From Blastobasis lacticolella (lineage: Eukaryota; Arthropoda; Insecta; Lepidoptera; Blastobasidae): DNA of 64,000 bases. The stretch's first letter is position 1. Each line of letters begins with the position of its first letter. Positions 53,401-64,000 of the stretch are shown in pieces. A program made the translations under genes and the position numbers. The DNA lies in the NCBI GenBank assembly GCA_905147135.1, contig LR990040.1, forward strand, positions 26,177,857 through 26,241,856. Direction: 5' to 3'. The notes beneath the pieces are model-generated. The model made no database searches. It was not told where the DNA came from and was given only the letters and a program-made list of their open reading frames with translations.

Positions 53401-55419
53401 ATTGTTACCTATAACTGGCGTATCAAATAGACGTGAGAGCTTCTTATTATTAAACTTCTGATTTAGTTTTGATATTGGGCAGTAGAAATAATGTTTATTT
53501 TTATTTTATTTTATTTTGTTGTTTTTGTAGAGATGACACCGTAAACAGTTGTTCGGATCTGTGACGATTACTTGTTGTGTAACTCGTAGACCGTTATTGA
53601 CCTGGTTATGATAGCAGATAGACTGTTACCTATCACTGACTTAGTACAGATTTGGTCGAAGGATTGACCACGAGCTGAGAATCGATAGACAGCTTCTATT
53701 TATTTGTCCCGCCTGTGTGGCTCCCGTCTGTGTGGCTCCCGCCTGTGTGGCTCCCGCCTGTGTGGCTCCCGCCTGTGTGGCTCCCGCCTGTGTGGCTCCC
53801 GCCTGTGTGGCTCCCGCCTGTGTGGCTCCCGCCTGTGTGGCTCCCGCCTGTGTGGCTCCCGCTTGTGTGGCTCCCGCCTGTGTGTCATCCCGCCTGTTTG
53901 GCATTTCGCCTGTGTGGCATAGTCTGTGTGACATTAAGTCTGTGTGGTATTTAGCCTGTGAGGCATTCTAGCTGTATGGCATTTCGCCGGTGTGGCATTT
54001 TTATGTGTGGCATTTTGCCTCTGTGAAATTTACCCGTGTGTGACATCTTACCTGTATCGTGCTTTGGTAGACGTGACACAGGATATATGATGAATAGACT
54101 CATAGTTTGACGATTAGAGTGGCACTGACCAGAGTGACACCCAACCTGTGTGGCACCTAGTCTGTGTGGTATTTTGCTTGTGTGCAGGTCCAGTTGCGTG
54201 GCGGCCTGGTTGCGTGGCGGCCTGATTGCGTGGCGGCCCGACTGATGGCGTCCGTCGTGTGGTGGTTCGTCGCCTGTGTCATTTCTCCTGTATGGTAACA
54301 TTACTTATTCTTTTTAAATTAGGATGGCGCTGACGGATGACCAAAAATCATATGGCATTTAATGAAGGAGTGTTTCAATCCCACTCGAAGTAACATTGGG
54401 TCTTTTGCTGAGTACTGAAAATTTGATGTAGGTATGTCACATATTTGTAGTGAATCTAAGTACCTACAGTAATGGACGTCGGGGACGATACGCGAGCTCT
54501 GTGATTGGGGCTTGTTTCCCACTCAACAAGAGCATCAAGGGGAAAACACTGGTGACGATGATTTAACCTTCTTCATTGGTGGTAATTTTGATACGGTTTA
54601 TGAACCGTCTGGTGTTATACCTTGTCACGCCTCTCTAATGAACTGAAGTCGTAGCTGAATTTATGTCGGCAACTTATAAAGAATAATTTATGTACAAGAT
54701 GATGTTGTTATCTCTCAATCTACAGAAGTTTAGTATGATAAATGATAATGGACGTATGTTTTATGTGAAGAATTTGTGGGTTAATGCAGTCGTGATAGAT
54801 CCAATCACATGATTCATAAGACTTATTTGGGTGATGTGTTGTGGTCAGAAGTGACCGAGCGAATATAGTACTGTGCTATGGTTTTCATGTTTCAGATTAC
54901 ACACGAGGACGTGTGTACAGCAGGACGGCCGTGACGGATCACGGTCAATAGTATGGACTCATGTGGTCAATAGTACGGACTCATGACGATGAAAACTGAA
55001 GTGGGAGTGCGCCCTCTGGTGGGGCGTGCTGACAGAGTCTCGACGGCACGACTCGGGCCGAGTGGCGGCCATTCTTGGCGCGACCGCCGCCGAGGAGTGA
55101 CGCGTCTTGAAACTGTCTCCACATTTCGTTTGTTTACGTTTGAAGTTCGTTAATAGAAAGTTTTATTTACGTTTAAAAATAAAGTAATTTTAAAATCACC
55201 TTTGAAATAAGAAAGTATTTTACCTCAACTGCCTACATTTGTAATACCGCTCTGAATTCTAGTGAAATTATAAGTGATGTGCAAAAATGAAATGGAATAA
55301 ATACAGTGGAGTAAATGTGAACCTTTTCTTTAATTTATCTGGACGAATACGACCTAATACTGATATCACCACCCTGATGACAATGATCCTGATACACCCC
55401 TTTCCTTCACGCGACGACA
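50474..55419. mobile_element. Long-TIR element, unit B copy, without its left arm
   Basis: The centre (50474-53412) and right arm (53413-55419) correspond to 26143-31088. The minisatellite is at 53705-53913 and the RTE fragment at about 51821-52051. Confidence 0.88.
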
Positions 55420-55445
55420 TATATATATATATATAACAGTAAAAC

Positions 55446-57084
55446 TTAATTAATGTTACAACAGCTTAGCCAATTAGCGCATATATTTATAAAATTTTGA
55501 ATATTAGTGCCAAAGATATCAACTTCGACCCGGTCTGTTACCAGTTGATTTAGTAGTGTGAGTGCGTGCGGTGTAGGAGCACACCTGGCAGTGTCCGTAC
55601 GCGCGGGCGTCGGTGCAAACAGCTGGTGCCTGCGTCCCGCTTGCGTATTTCGCGTATAACTATTAGGCACATACAGTGAATATGTAGATAAAGTACTAGG
55701 GTTATTTACCTTTCCATTAAAGAGGAGGAAGTAGTGCAATACTAGTGCGAGTGTCCGTCTCAGTTTCAAAGTATCAATACCTACCATACCTGATACAAAG
55801 AGAGATGGATATAGGTAGGGATAGTATCCATATAGTTTCATGTACAGATAACGGCAAAACTTTTTTTGGACCCGTTCTATCATGACTGTGTACGTGATTT
55901 CATGTGGGTCCCAAACTAGCGAATTAAATTCGAGTTTACTACGTACAAATGCATAATACAGAAGCAAGATAGTTTCCCTATTATAAAATCTAGCTGTTTG
56001 CCACAGTACAAATCCTAAGGACTTGAATGCCTTTTTACACATTTCTGTGATATGGTAGTTGAATGTTAGTTCAACATCAAGGAATAGACCCAAATCTCTA
56101 ATAATATATACCCGCTGGAGCGGTGTTCCATCTATTTCGTAGGTATAATTAATAGGTTAACGGGATCGAGTGAATGAGATGGTTTTACATTTTGCGATGT
56201 TGAACTCGAGTTGGTTCCACTTACTCCACTCAACGACATTATTGATGTCGCGCTGAAGTGCTTCACAATCCTCATTCGTCTCTATAGCCAAGAACAGCTT
56301 CAGGTCATCAGCAAACATGAGACACACCGCCGTACCAACAACCTTTGGAAGGTCATTGATCATGATAAGAAATTGAGTCGATCCAAGCGTACTTCCTTGG
56401 ATAACACCGGAAGTAGTCAAATAGGGTTCTGATTGATAATCTTGAAATTTGACATACTGAAAACGGTTAAAAAAATAATTTTCAAATAATTTTACAAATC
56501 TTGGAGAAAAGCCTAGAGCAGAAAACTTGTCAAGAAGGACCTTTGTGTTTACACGATCGAACGCTTTTTTTTAATCAAAAGATGCAGCATCTACCTGCCT
56601 GCAATGGTCCATTTTGGCGGTTGCATAGTCGACAAAATTTATAAGATTAGTCGCTGTGGATTTTCCTGCCCTGAAACCGTGCTCAAATGAGGTTGAATAT
56701 TCCAACAAATAAACCGATTTAAAATGAACTCAAGGACCTTACCAAATCCCGATAGCACAGCAATAGGTCGGTAGTTTTCGATCTGTGACCTAGAACCATC
56801 CTTGGGTATCGGCGTGACTCTAGAAATTTTCCACATATCTGGATATGTACTAGTTTTTAAAACCAGATTAAAAATATGCAATAAAGGGGTTATAAAAAGT
56901 CTATGCAGTCTTTTATTAAAAATGAAGGAATTCCGTCAGGACCAACCGAGGAGGAGGCCTTCAAACGTTTAACTGCTATACGTATATCAATTTCAGTTAT
57001 GCTATCTAAAGTAATGTTTGGAGAGGATGACGTGTCCTCACTGATGTGTGAATTTGACATTGGTTTATATATAGCTCTTCTAGT
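55446..57084 (-). pseudogene. Jockey/CR1-like LINE RT, unit B copy
   Basis: Counterpart of 31117-32755, with the same stops and frame breaks. Motif C FADDLKLF lies in 56157-56420. Confidence 0.85.
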
Positions 57085-57167
57085 TTGAGCACATCTGTGT
57101 CACGCATTATTTGACATTGTGCTCTCTTCTCTTAAGAGGAGGTTTTTCTGTCCTCATTGCATCACAG

Positions 57168-57301
57168 TTACAAGGATCATTTGGCATTTGGGATGAGGCC
57201 GTGAGTGTCAAATATTAACTCCAGCGGTCTGTCAAAAGTGACGCTTTACAAGATAGCAGCGTTAATTCTGATTTTGGCCACGTGCCAAATGATCTTTGTA
57301 A
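57168..57301. mobile_element. 134-bp inverted-repeat element, unit B copy
   Basis: Counterpart of 32839-32972. Confidence 0.55.
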
Positions 57302-57697
57302 GCGAGCGGCCACACAGAAAAGACTCAGACACGTCGCGGACAGGGCACAGACGGGACGCGGACACGACTTCAAACATACAGAAAAGACAGGGCAAGGACG
57401 CGGCGCCGTCGCGGATCAGTCAAGAGCGTAGGCAAGACAAGGACAGCAAGCGTTGCGGGCGAGGCCCGGCTCCCGCGCCCCGCCCGCACCCCCGCTCTCG
57501 CCCGCGGCGCGCCCTTGCCTCGTCTTTTCTGTATGTTTCAAGTCGTGTCTGCGACGCGTCCTCGCCCTATCCTAGCCCTGTCTTTTCTGTATGTTTTGCG
57601 TCGCGACATTTTTATACATTTAGTATGAAAGTAAATTGAACGGGCGCCGCGTCTGCGACGTGTCTGCGTCTTACGTCTTTTCTGTGTGGCCGCTCGC
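57302..57697. mobile_element. 396-bp foldback MITE, unit B copy
   Basis: Counterpart of 32973-33368, again flanked by TAA. Confidence 0.8.
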
Positions 57698-57811
57698 TAA
57701 ACCGTCAGTTGACAGTGTCGCGTGCATGCATCCTGTATGAATCCTTCATGCGTCCTGCATGAATCCTGCATGTCTCCGTCGCGTCCGTGTTGTGTCATGT
57801 GCGGAGTGCCT

Positions 57812-58209
57812 TATTTTATTTATTTATTTTATTTATAACTCTTTATTGTACATACAAAGACAGTAAAACATAGTAACAGTAAGACAATATAGTACAAAGG
57901 CGGTCTTATCGCTTAAAGCGATCTCTTCCAGACAACCATTTTTACGGACATCGTAGAAGGTTCCTAGATAAAGCAGGCATGTACAGAGAGTAAACTTAAA
58001 CACTATTTACACTAAATGACGAACAAAGGTTTCTACTACAAATTATGAAAAAAAAAAAAACACAAATATTGCTATTCCATATATCATGAACACAGGCGAT
58101 GGACTTCAGTTATTCGTTGTTAGGAGATGTACTTTCAGTTTCCTTTTAAATGTGAGCGGTGACTCTGAGCATCTCACAACGCGGGCCTTAGTATAAATTA
58201 ATTTACTTA
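57812..58209 (-). mobile_element. Jockey-like 3' UTR remnant, unit B copy
   Basis: Counterpart of 33483-33880. Confidence 0.75.
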
Positions 58210-58233
58210 TAAACTATTAAGATACCTTAGCTG

Positions 58234-58443
58234 ATTTGTACATTTACAGCAACAAAGCCACCTTCGCCGCCATGTTCGTCAAAGTCTCCGCAAGTATATT
58301 GATGAGGTCAATCGTACGTAACAGGTGTAGACGTCACGAGAGACTTCATCCATAAATCTGCAAAGACTACGCCGTTTCCTTTGCCACCGCCCTCACGCTG
58401 CCGCCTTTGCCAAAGTCTTCGAAGATATCTTGTTGAGGTCGTA
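58234..58443. repeat. Family R, truncated by a 273-bp deletion
   Basis: It follows 33905-34114 and then jumps from GAGGTCGTAC straight to AATCTTTG (34388 in unit A). The rest of family R and its right flank are missing. Confidence 0.85.
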
Positions 58444-58935
58444 CAATCTTTGTTTTTAAAGAAAAATAGTTCAAGTTCCTTCAAATCTATACGCACAACT
58501 AAACATCTCATAAATAACCCATAGTTTGTTTATAAAGGAGACAGTCTAAAATTTTCCTAACCACCAGCCGGCATAATGAGAGTTGTAATGAATAAAGCTT
58601 ATGAAACGTAATATCCCAATTGCCCAAACTTATCTGACCCGGTGGCCAAAACTGGAACCAAGTGTCGCCATTTTGAAATGTCATGTCAATGCCATTAACA
58701 GCGACGCTGTCACCGGGTCAGATTAAGTTTGTGGCACTGCGTAGACAGACAGGTAAAAAGTCTTAGGTTTTGACATTGACAATGACAGGCATGTCATTTT
58801 ATTTGTCATTGTCACTGCCACTAATGGCAAATGAAACTCCTTACTCCGTTAGGAGGACTTGCCCTGTGGTTGTGATTTCTACGGCGATGACAGGCTGTAA
58901 AACCAAGTTTCGTTTATGACTCTTTTCTGAGTTAA

Positions 58936-59281
58936 CACTAATCGATGGTCTTACGGTGAGGGAAAACATCGTGATGAAACCAATAGGCTAATCATGTAAC
59001 GCTGTAGCCAACAATTCTCTGATTTCAATGATTGAAATCAGAGTATTGTTTGCAACAGAGTTACGTAATTAGCCTACTGTACTTCAGTCGTAATTAGGCG
59101 ACTGCATACATAATTCAATCTGGTCAGGTTCCCCTGTTAACAGGGTCACGGAGGTCAGATGGCACTCGCTCCACTGTAATTACCAGATCTACCAAATCCT
59201 GGATCACGGTTAAGGCAGACCTCGGGCCCTTACGCGCGAGAGTACATCCGGGACATTAACGCCAAGGTGACTGTGTTGTAC
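58936..59281 (+). mobile_element. SINE with palindromic insert, unit B copy
   Basis: Counterpart of 34880-35225. The palindrome is at 58984-59076. Confidence 0.7.
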
Positions 59282-60441
59282 ATATCATGATTCTAAGGAA
59301 ATCTTCATTTTGGGCACATCCGTCGGCCATTTTATGTAACATTAAATGGTATGTCCCGGGGCACGCCGCAATACCAGTGTTTTCTCAATGCATTACACGC
59401 ATTATTGAACACAATGCCCTCTCCTCTTAAAAGGAGCTTTTTCTTTCCTCGTTGATTTCTCTTCGTTATGACAAAAAAACTTCTTACTCCGGGCGTAAAA
59501 GGAGTTTCTTCTTTCATCATTTACTCTACGGCTTGTTCCAGTGTTGCATGAGTTTCGCATGAGTGTTGCAGTTTTGCTAAAAATATTTATTTTTCAATAA
59601 GTAATTGTGAAGAATTGGCTAGACTTAGATGTCTTTTTTCAACTGATACGAGTTCCGTATTTTACATTCTTCCGTTTTTTATTCTCTTTGTACCGGCTGG
59701 ATCTTAGTGAACACTTTCTATGAACCGCTAGACCGCATCCTTTGCGACAAGCACTTGGCCAAGTTTTTGCTGCAGAGTGTATGTATACGATAAGATAAAC
59801 TATGATGCAATGGTATTTTATGTATAGTTCTTTTAGTTTGAGCACATCTGTTTCACGCATTATTTGACATTGTGCTCTCTCCTCATAAAAGTAGCTTTTT
59901 CTTTCCTCATTGCATCACAGTTACAAGGATCATTTGGCATTTGGATGAGGCCGTGATTGTCAAATATCAACTTCAGCGGTCTGTCAAAAGTGACGCTTTA
60001 CAAGATGGCAGCGTTAATTCTGATTACGGATAAATTGTTATAATACTGAAAATGACCGTATTCACATGTTGAATACTTTGATGTATAATTTGACTTGCAG
60101 TCAGAAAGACGCATTTACCTTTTTTGACTGTAATAAATTTACAGATAAAGTAGTTTTAACAGAAGATACTATGTATCTTCGACGTAGGTACAAACAAACG
60201 TACAGTCAAACTGGCTACAATGTTAGCGTACCATGTTAATTTATTGATTTCTCATAGCGTAGGCAGATATGACCAGAGTGCCGATTTGTTAATAAACAAA
60301 AAGGGTCACTGTTTAAACTAGTATGTAAGACAAAGGAGCCGTCCTGTATCATATCAGCAGCACAGTAAATCTTTTGATATTGTTCAGAATATACAGGACT
60401 GCTCTGGCATAAAGTCATTAGTAAATAGTGGTAATAAGCCT

Positions 60442-60662
60442 TTGGATGTACGTAAAGTAAAATGTTATAATAATAAACAAAATTGTATAGTTAACTTAGT
60501 ACATCAAAATATCCAAGGCATGACGAATAAAGAATTGGAAGTTGAGCTATTCATGAACGGTGAGAATGTTGATATTTTTTGGATTACTGAACATTGGTTA
60601 AAAGATCACCAGCTCATATTTGGCTTTAACAACCATAAACTTGCAAGTTCGTTTACAAGAGG
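60442..60662 (+). pseudogene. LINE endonuclease N-terminus, unit B copy
   Basis: Counterpart of 36386-36606, cut at the same codon by gypsy element 2. Confidence 0.85.
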
Positions 60663-61277
60663 TGTAGGATCTTACTTTGCCTTATGTAATACTTACGGTT
60701 ATGAGGACTCCTGTTTAAACGTTGTTTTCAACACGTTGACACTTTTATTCTTAATTTTTCCACCTTTATTAGTTTATTATGGGCATCTTTGGATCTGGCC
60801 CTTCAGGCTCTGATGGTCAATCATTATTTCCTGAAAAATATGTTAATTCTGTATTTGATGTAACTACGTTTTTACTAATGTGTTTAATTTAAATTGAATA
60901 TAATAGAATATAGGGTTTTGCTTTGACTTGTGTTAATACTTACGGTTATTAGGACTATTAGACACATTTTTGTGTAGCATGTTGATGCTGTTTATTTTCA
61001 ATTTGTCACTTTTTATGGGTATCTTTGGATTTGGCCCTTCAGGCTCTGATTGTCCATAATTCCTCCCTGGAAAATTAAGTTTATTCTGTATATCAGACTA
61101 TGTTGATTACTACGTTCTATTAATGTTTTGATTATAATAGATTTTGGGGAATGTTCTTTTAATATATAGACACCCAAATGATAAAAGTAATGATGGTTTC
61201 CGAATGAAAAGCAGGGGGCAATGGCGTGTGTCTGGATTCTTACCTTCGTAACTAAATGTTTTTTAAATATTATGGAT

Positions 61278-61771
61278 CCGGACGACCCCATCGAATGCAA
61301 CAAGTGAATCCTACTGAAAGATATAACAAAACCATTATTACCGCCTTAGCTTCTCTGGTCGGTAGCGATCATCGCAGCTGGGATACTTTTCTTCCGGTTG
61401 TCCAATCGGCCATGAACAATTCAGTTAATTCTGTTACTGGATATTCCCCAGCTTTTCTTGTGTTTGGTCGAGAGATCATTACTTGTGGTTCTCTATACGC
61501 TCAAGTAAGCAATATAGATGAGCTGATATTTTTACCTAGAGATACTTATGCTGAAAATATTGGTACTTTGGCACATCTTTTTGACAGGGTTCAGGTTGCT
61601 CTGCATAGTGCTCATATAAAGAATGCGTCTCATTATAATACGAGACGAACTTTTAAAGAATTTAACGTAGGTGATATTGTATGGCGTAAAAACTATGTGA
61701 TTAGTGATGCTGGTTCATACTTTTCTAAAAAGTTAGCCCCCCGCTTTATTAGATGTAAGGTAATTCAGTAG
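61278..61771 (+). pseudogene. gypsy element 2 integrase fragment, unit B copy
   Basis: Identical reading to 37222-37715: Glu of the triad in NPTERYNKT, then GYSPAFLVFGREI and FNVGDIVWRKNY. No catalytic Asp residues. Confidence 0.85.
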
Positions 61772-63050
61772 CTCTCATCTTTGGTTTATCTTTTGGAAGA
61801 TCCTTGTGGATCTTGTGCTAGATGGCATGTTAAGGACTTTAAGATTTAAACTCCTAGAACTTATTAGTTCTTCTATTATTATTTTTTTTCTCTCTCGCTC
61901 GTGTTATGGGTAGGGCCGTCCGGTATAAAGAAGCCTACACCGAGTGCGGTTCGCGACACTTTAAATAAGCCTTAGAAGCATCTTTTTAGAGCGGTTGGTG
62001 ACTCTCCAAACCCGTGTTAGGTACCGCTTGATTCCCCAAATATTTATTTCTTTAATTTTGTTTTCGTGACGAGTAGGGCCGTCCGATATAAAAAGCCTAC
62101 ACCTGGTGCGGTTTGCAACACTTAAAATAAGCCCTTCGCTGCACCTCTTAGAGCGGTTGGTGACTCTACCATTCCGTGTTAGGTACCGCTTGTTCCCTCT
62201 AATATTTATTACTTTGATTTTGTTTTCGCGATGAGTAGGGCCGTCCGGTATGAAAAAGCCTACACCGAGTGCGGTTTGCAACACTTAAAATAAGCCCTTC
62301 GCTGTATCTCTTAGAGCGGTTGGTGACTCTACAATCCCGTGTAAGGTACCGCTTATCCACTTGTACATTCTTCTCGTTGTGGATGCTACGAGCGACCGTA
62401 AAAGAGATCAACTATTGAATCCTATTTGCGGTCATCGTGTATTTCACAGATATATATTATAACGTATTTCTTGATTACACAGAACATTCGAATCTGTGAG
62501 TCACCCTTTTTATTTATTCTTATTTATATTTATCCTAACGTATTTATTTAATGTTTATTCAAAATATTTTTAAGTCGGAAAAGTCTTACTTATTTTAAAT
62601 GATTGAAGTTTTCCTACTTCCTTAGATTTGAGCGCACGGTTGTGACCGAGCCATGTTTCTTTATGAATAATAAAACTTTACTATTTCCTTATTAAAATAA
62701 TTACTTTTAACTGTTAAGTTGGGATGTTAGAAAAAAAAATATTTAAACAAATTACGAATTTTATGTTACTTGAATTTCATATTCAAATTTCATTCTTATT
62801 GTATGTAAGCCATTACAATTTTTTTTTTCTTTTCCTATTAACTAACAATCAAACTCTTACAATTACTGATCACTTCCTTATCGGTCTTGTCTTTTCTTTT
62901 CTTCTTGTTTTCTTTTATTTCTGCAAATATTTAAAGATTTTAAATTTTTTTCTTTTTATAAGGGTTGTTCCCACATTAATGTTTTTTTACTTTGGTTGTA
63001 ACTAAGGATTTTCTACATATTACCTATATTTATTTAACTCCCTCTACACT

Positions 63051-63446
63051 ATAACCCCTCTAAAGGGTTAGGGTTCTTTATTTTGCTTAAACTACTCTAA
63101 AGGATTAGGGTTCTTTGTCATGCTTTAACCCCTCTAAAGGGTTAGGGTTCCTCCTATACTTTAACCCCTCTAAAGGGTTAGGGTTGTCTCTATGCTTTAA
63201 CCTCTCTAAAAGGTTAGGGTTGTCTCTATACTTTAACCTCTCTAAAAGGTTAGGGTTCTCTTAATATACTCCAACCCCTCTAAAAGGTTAGGGTTCTCTT
63301 AATATACTCTAACCCCTCTAAAAGGTTAGGGTTCCTTTAATATACTCTAACCCCTCTAAAAGGTTAGGGTTCTCTTACTATACTCGAACCCCTCTAAAGG
63401 GTTAGGGTGTTCTTGTTTACTTTATCCCTCTAAAGGGTTTGGGTAA
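63051..63446 (+). repeat. GGGTTAGGGTT hairpin array, unit B copy
   Basis: Counterpart of 38995-39390, with the same 11 units. Confidence 0.9.
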
Positions 63447-64000
63447 ACTCTTATCACTCAAAGTGATGTAGGAATTACTGGGAGCGGCTGACAACTCCTT
63501 AAATAAGCCATTGTTTTAACTTACTGACAAAATTTATAAACCTTACTTGTACTTAAGTTGCAAAAAATTTTCTTTATAGGTTCAAATTTTTTTTTTCCGA
63601 GTTTTTGGGGTAATATGTAGGATCTTACTTTGCCTTATGTAATACTTACGGTTATGAGGACTCCTGTTTAAACGTTGTTTTCAACACGTTGACACTTTTA
63701 TTCTTAATTTTTCCACCTTTATTAGTTTATTATGGGCATCTTTGGATCTGGCCCTTCAGGCTCTGATTGTCAATCATTATTTCCTGGAAAATATGTTAAT
63801 TCTGTATTTGATGTAACTACGTTTTTACTAATGTGTTTAATTTAAATTGAATATAATAGAATATAGGGTTTTGCTTTGACTTGTGTTAATACTTACGGTT
63901 ATTAGGACTATTAGACACATTTTTGTGTAGCATGTTGATGCTGTTTATTTTCAATTTGTCACTTTTTATGGGTAACTTTGGATTTGGCCCTTCAGGCTCT

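Larger units (their letters stand above)
50474..64000 (+). repeat. Direct duplication, unit B (matches 26143-39944)
   Basis: 13,527 bp, running off the window. It lacks the left TIR that precedes unit A. Every feature of unit A from the centre of the long-TIR element to the start of the gypsy 2 3' LTR recurs in the same order. Confidence 0.96.
60663..64000 (+). mobile_element. gypsy element 2, unit B copy (runs off the window)
   Basis: Truncated 5' LTR 60663-61284, integrase end 61278-61771, 162-bp repeats 61913-62376, hairpin array 63051-63446, and a 3' LTR from 63616 that is incomplete at the window edge. Same deletion junction as unit A. Confidence 0.9.

Overview
The window reads as insect DNA, most likely from a moth or butterfly. 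This rests on the repeat families: a SINE with the core GAGGGAAACATCGTGATGAAA and an RTE-type tail, Jockey-like LINEs ending in TTTATTTA runs, RTE LINEs with TGATGA tails, Ty3/gypsy elements and PIF/Harbinger-like DNA elements. Almost everything is transposable-element sequence. The only likely host exon is the 3' end of an ankyrin-repeat gene at 1-282. I see no rRNA, CRISPR, bacterial gene or functional tRNA.

Region 1 (1-17.5 kb) is a nest. A Jockey/CR1-like LINE on the minus strand (509 upward) is split by a 12.2-kb Ty3/gypsy element (4626-16819; LTRs of 655 and 658 bp, 4-bp TSD TATA). That element is split in turn by a complete RTE LINE (8152-11325; 13-bp TSD) with an intact 986-codon EN-RT ORF, and its 3' part is interrupted by a decayed PIF/Harbinger-like transposon (about 13089-15712). 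Region 2 (17.5-23.9 kb) holds the end of an errantivirus-like gag, a LINE-ORF1-like ORF, a tRNA-Gly-derived SINE, a transposase-like exon and a degenerate LINE with an N-terminal zinc finger and a C-terminal restriction-like endonuclease.

Region 3 (23990-31088) is a 7.1-kb element bounded by inverted repeats of about 2 kb, each carrying a 15/16-bp minisatellite. No transposase is visible. Region 4 (31.1-47.3 kb) has a decayed LINE, MITEs, a SINE with a palindromic insert, and a LINE whose endonuclease codons are interrupted by a second gypsy element (36607-41148; TSD GAGG; 1589-bp 3' LTR; most of the inside lost). After these come further LINE pieces and a minus-strand errantivirus-like gag with its leader. 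Region 5 (47.3-50.5 kb) is mostly noncoding, with a SINE and a detached 488-bp end of the long-TIR element.

Region 6 (50474-64000) repeats 26143-39944 almost base for base, in direct orientation at a period of 24,331 bp. The differences I noticed are single bases, a 2-bp AT slip and one 273-bp deletion. This is either a very recent tandem duplication or an assembly error such as a retained haplotig, and it is the main structural result. No genes form a pathway here. The logic of the region is successive insertion, truncation and duplication.
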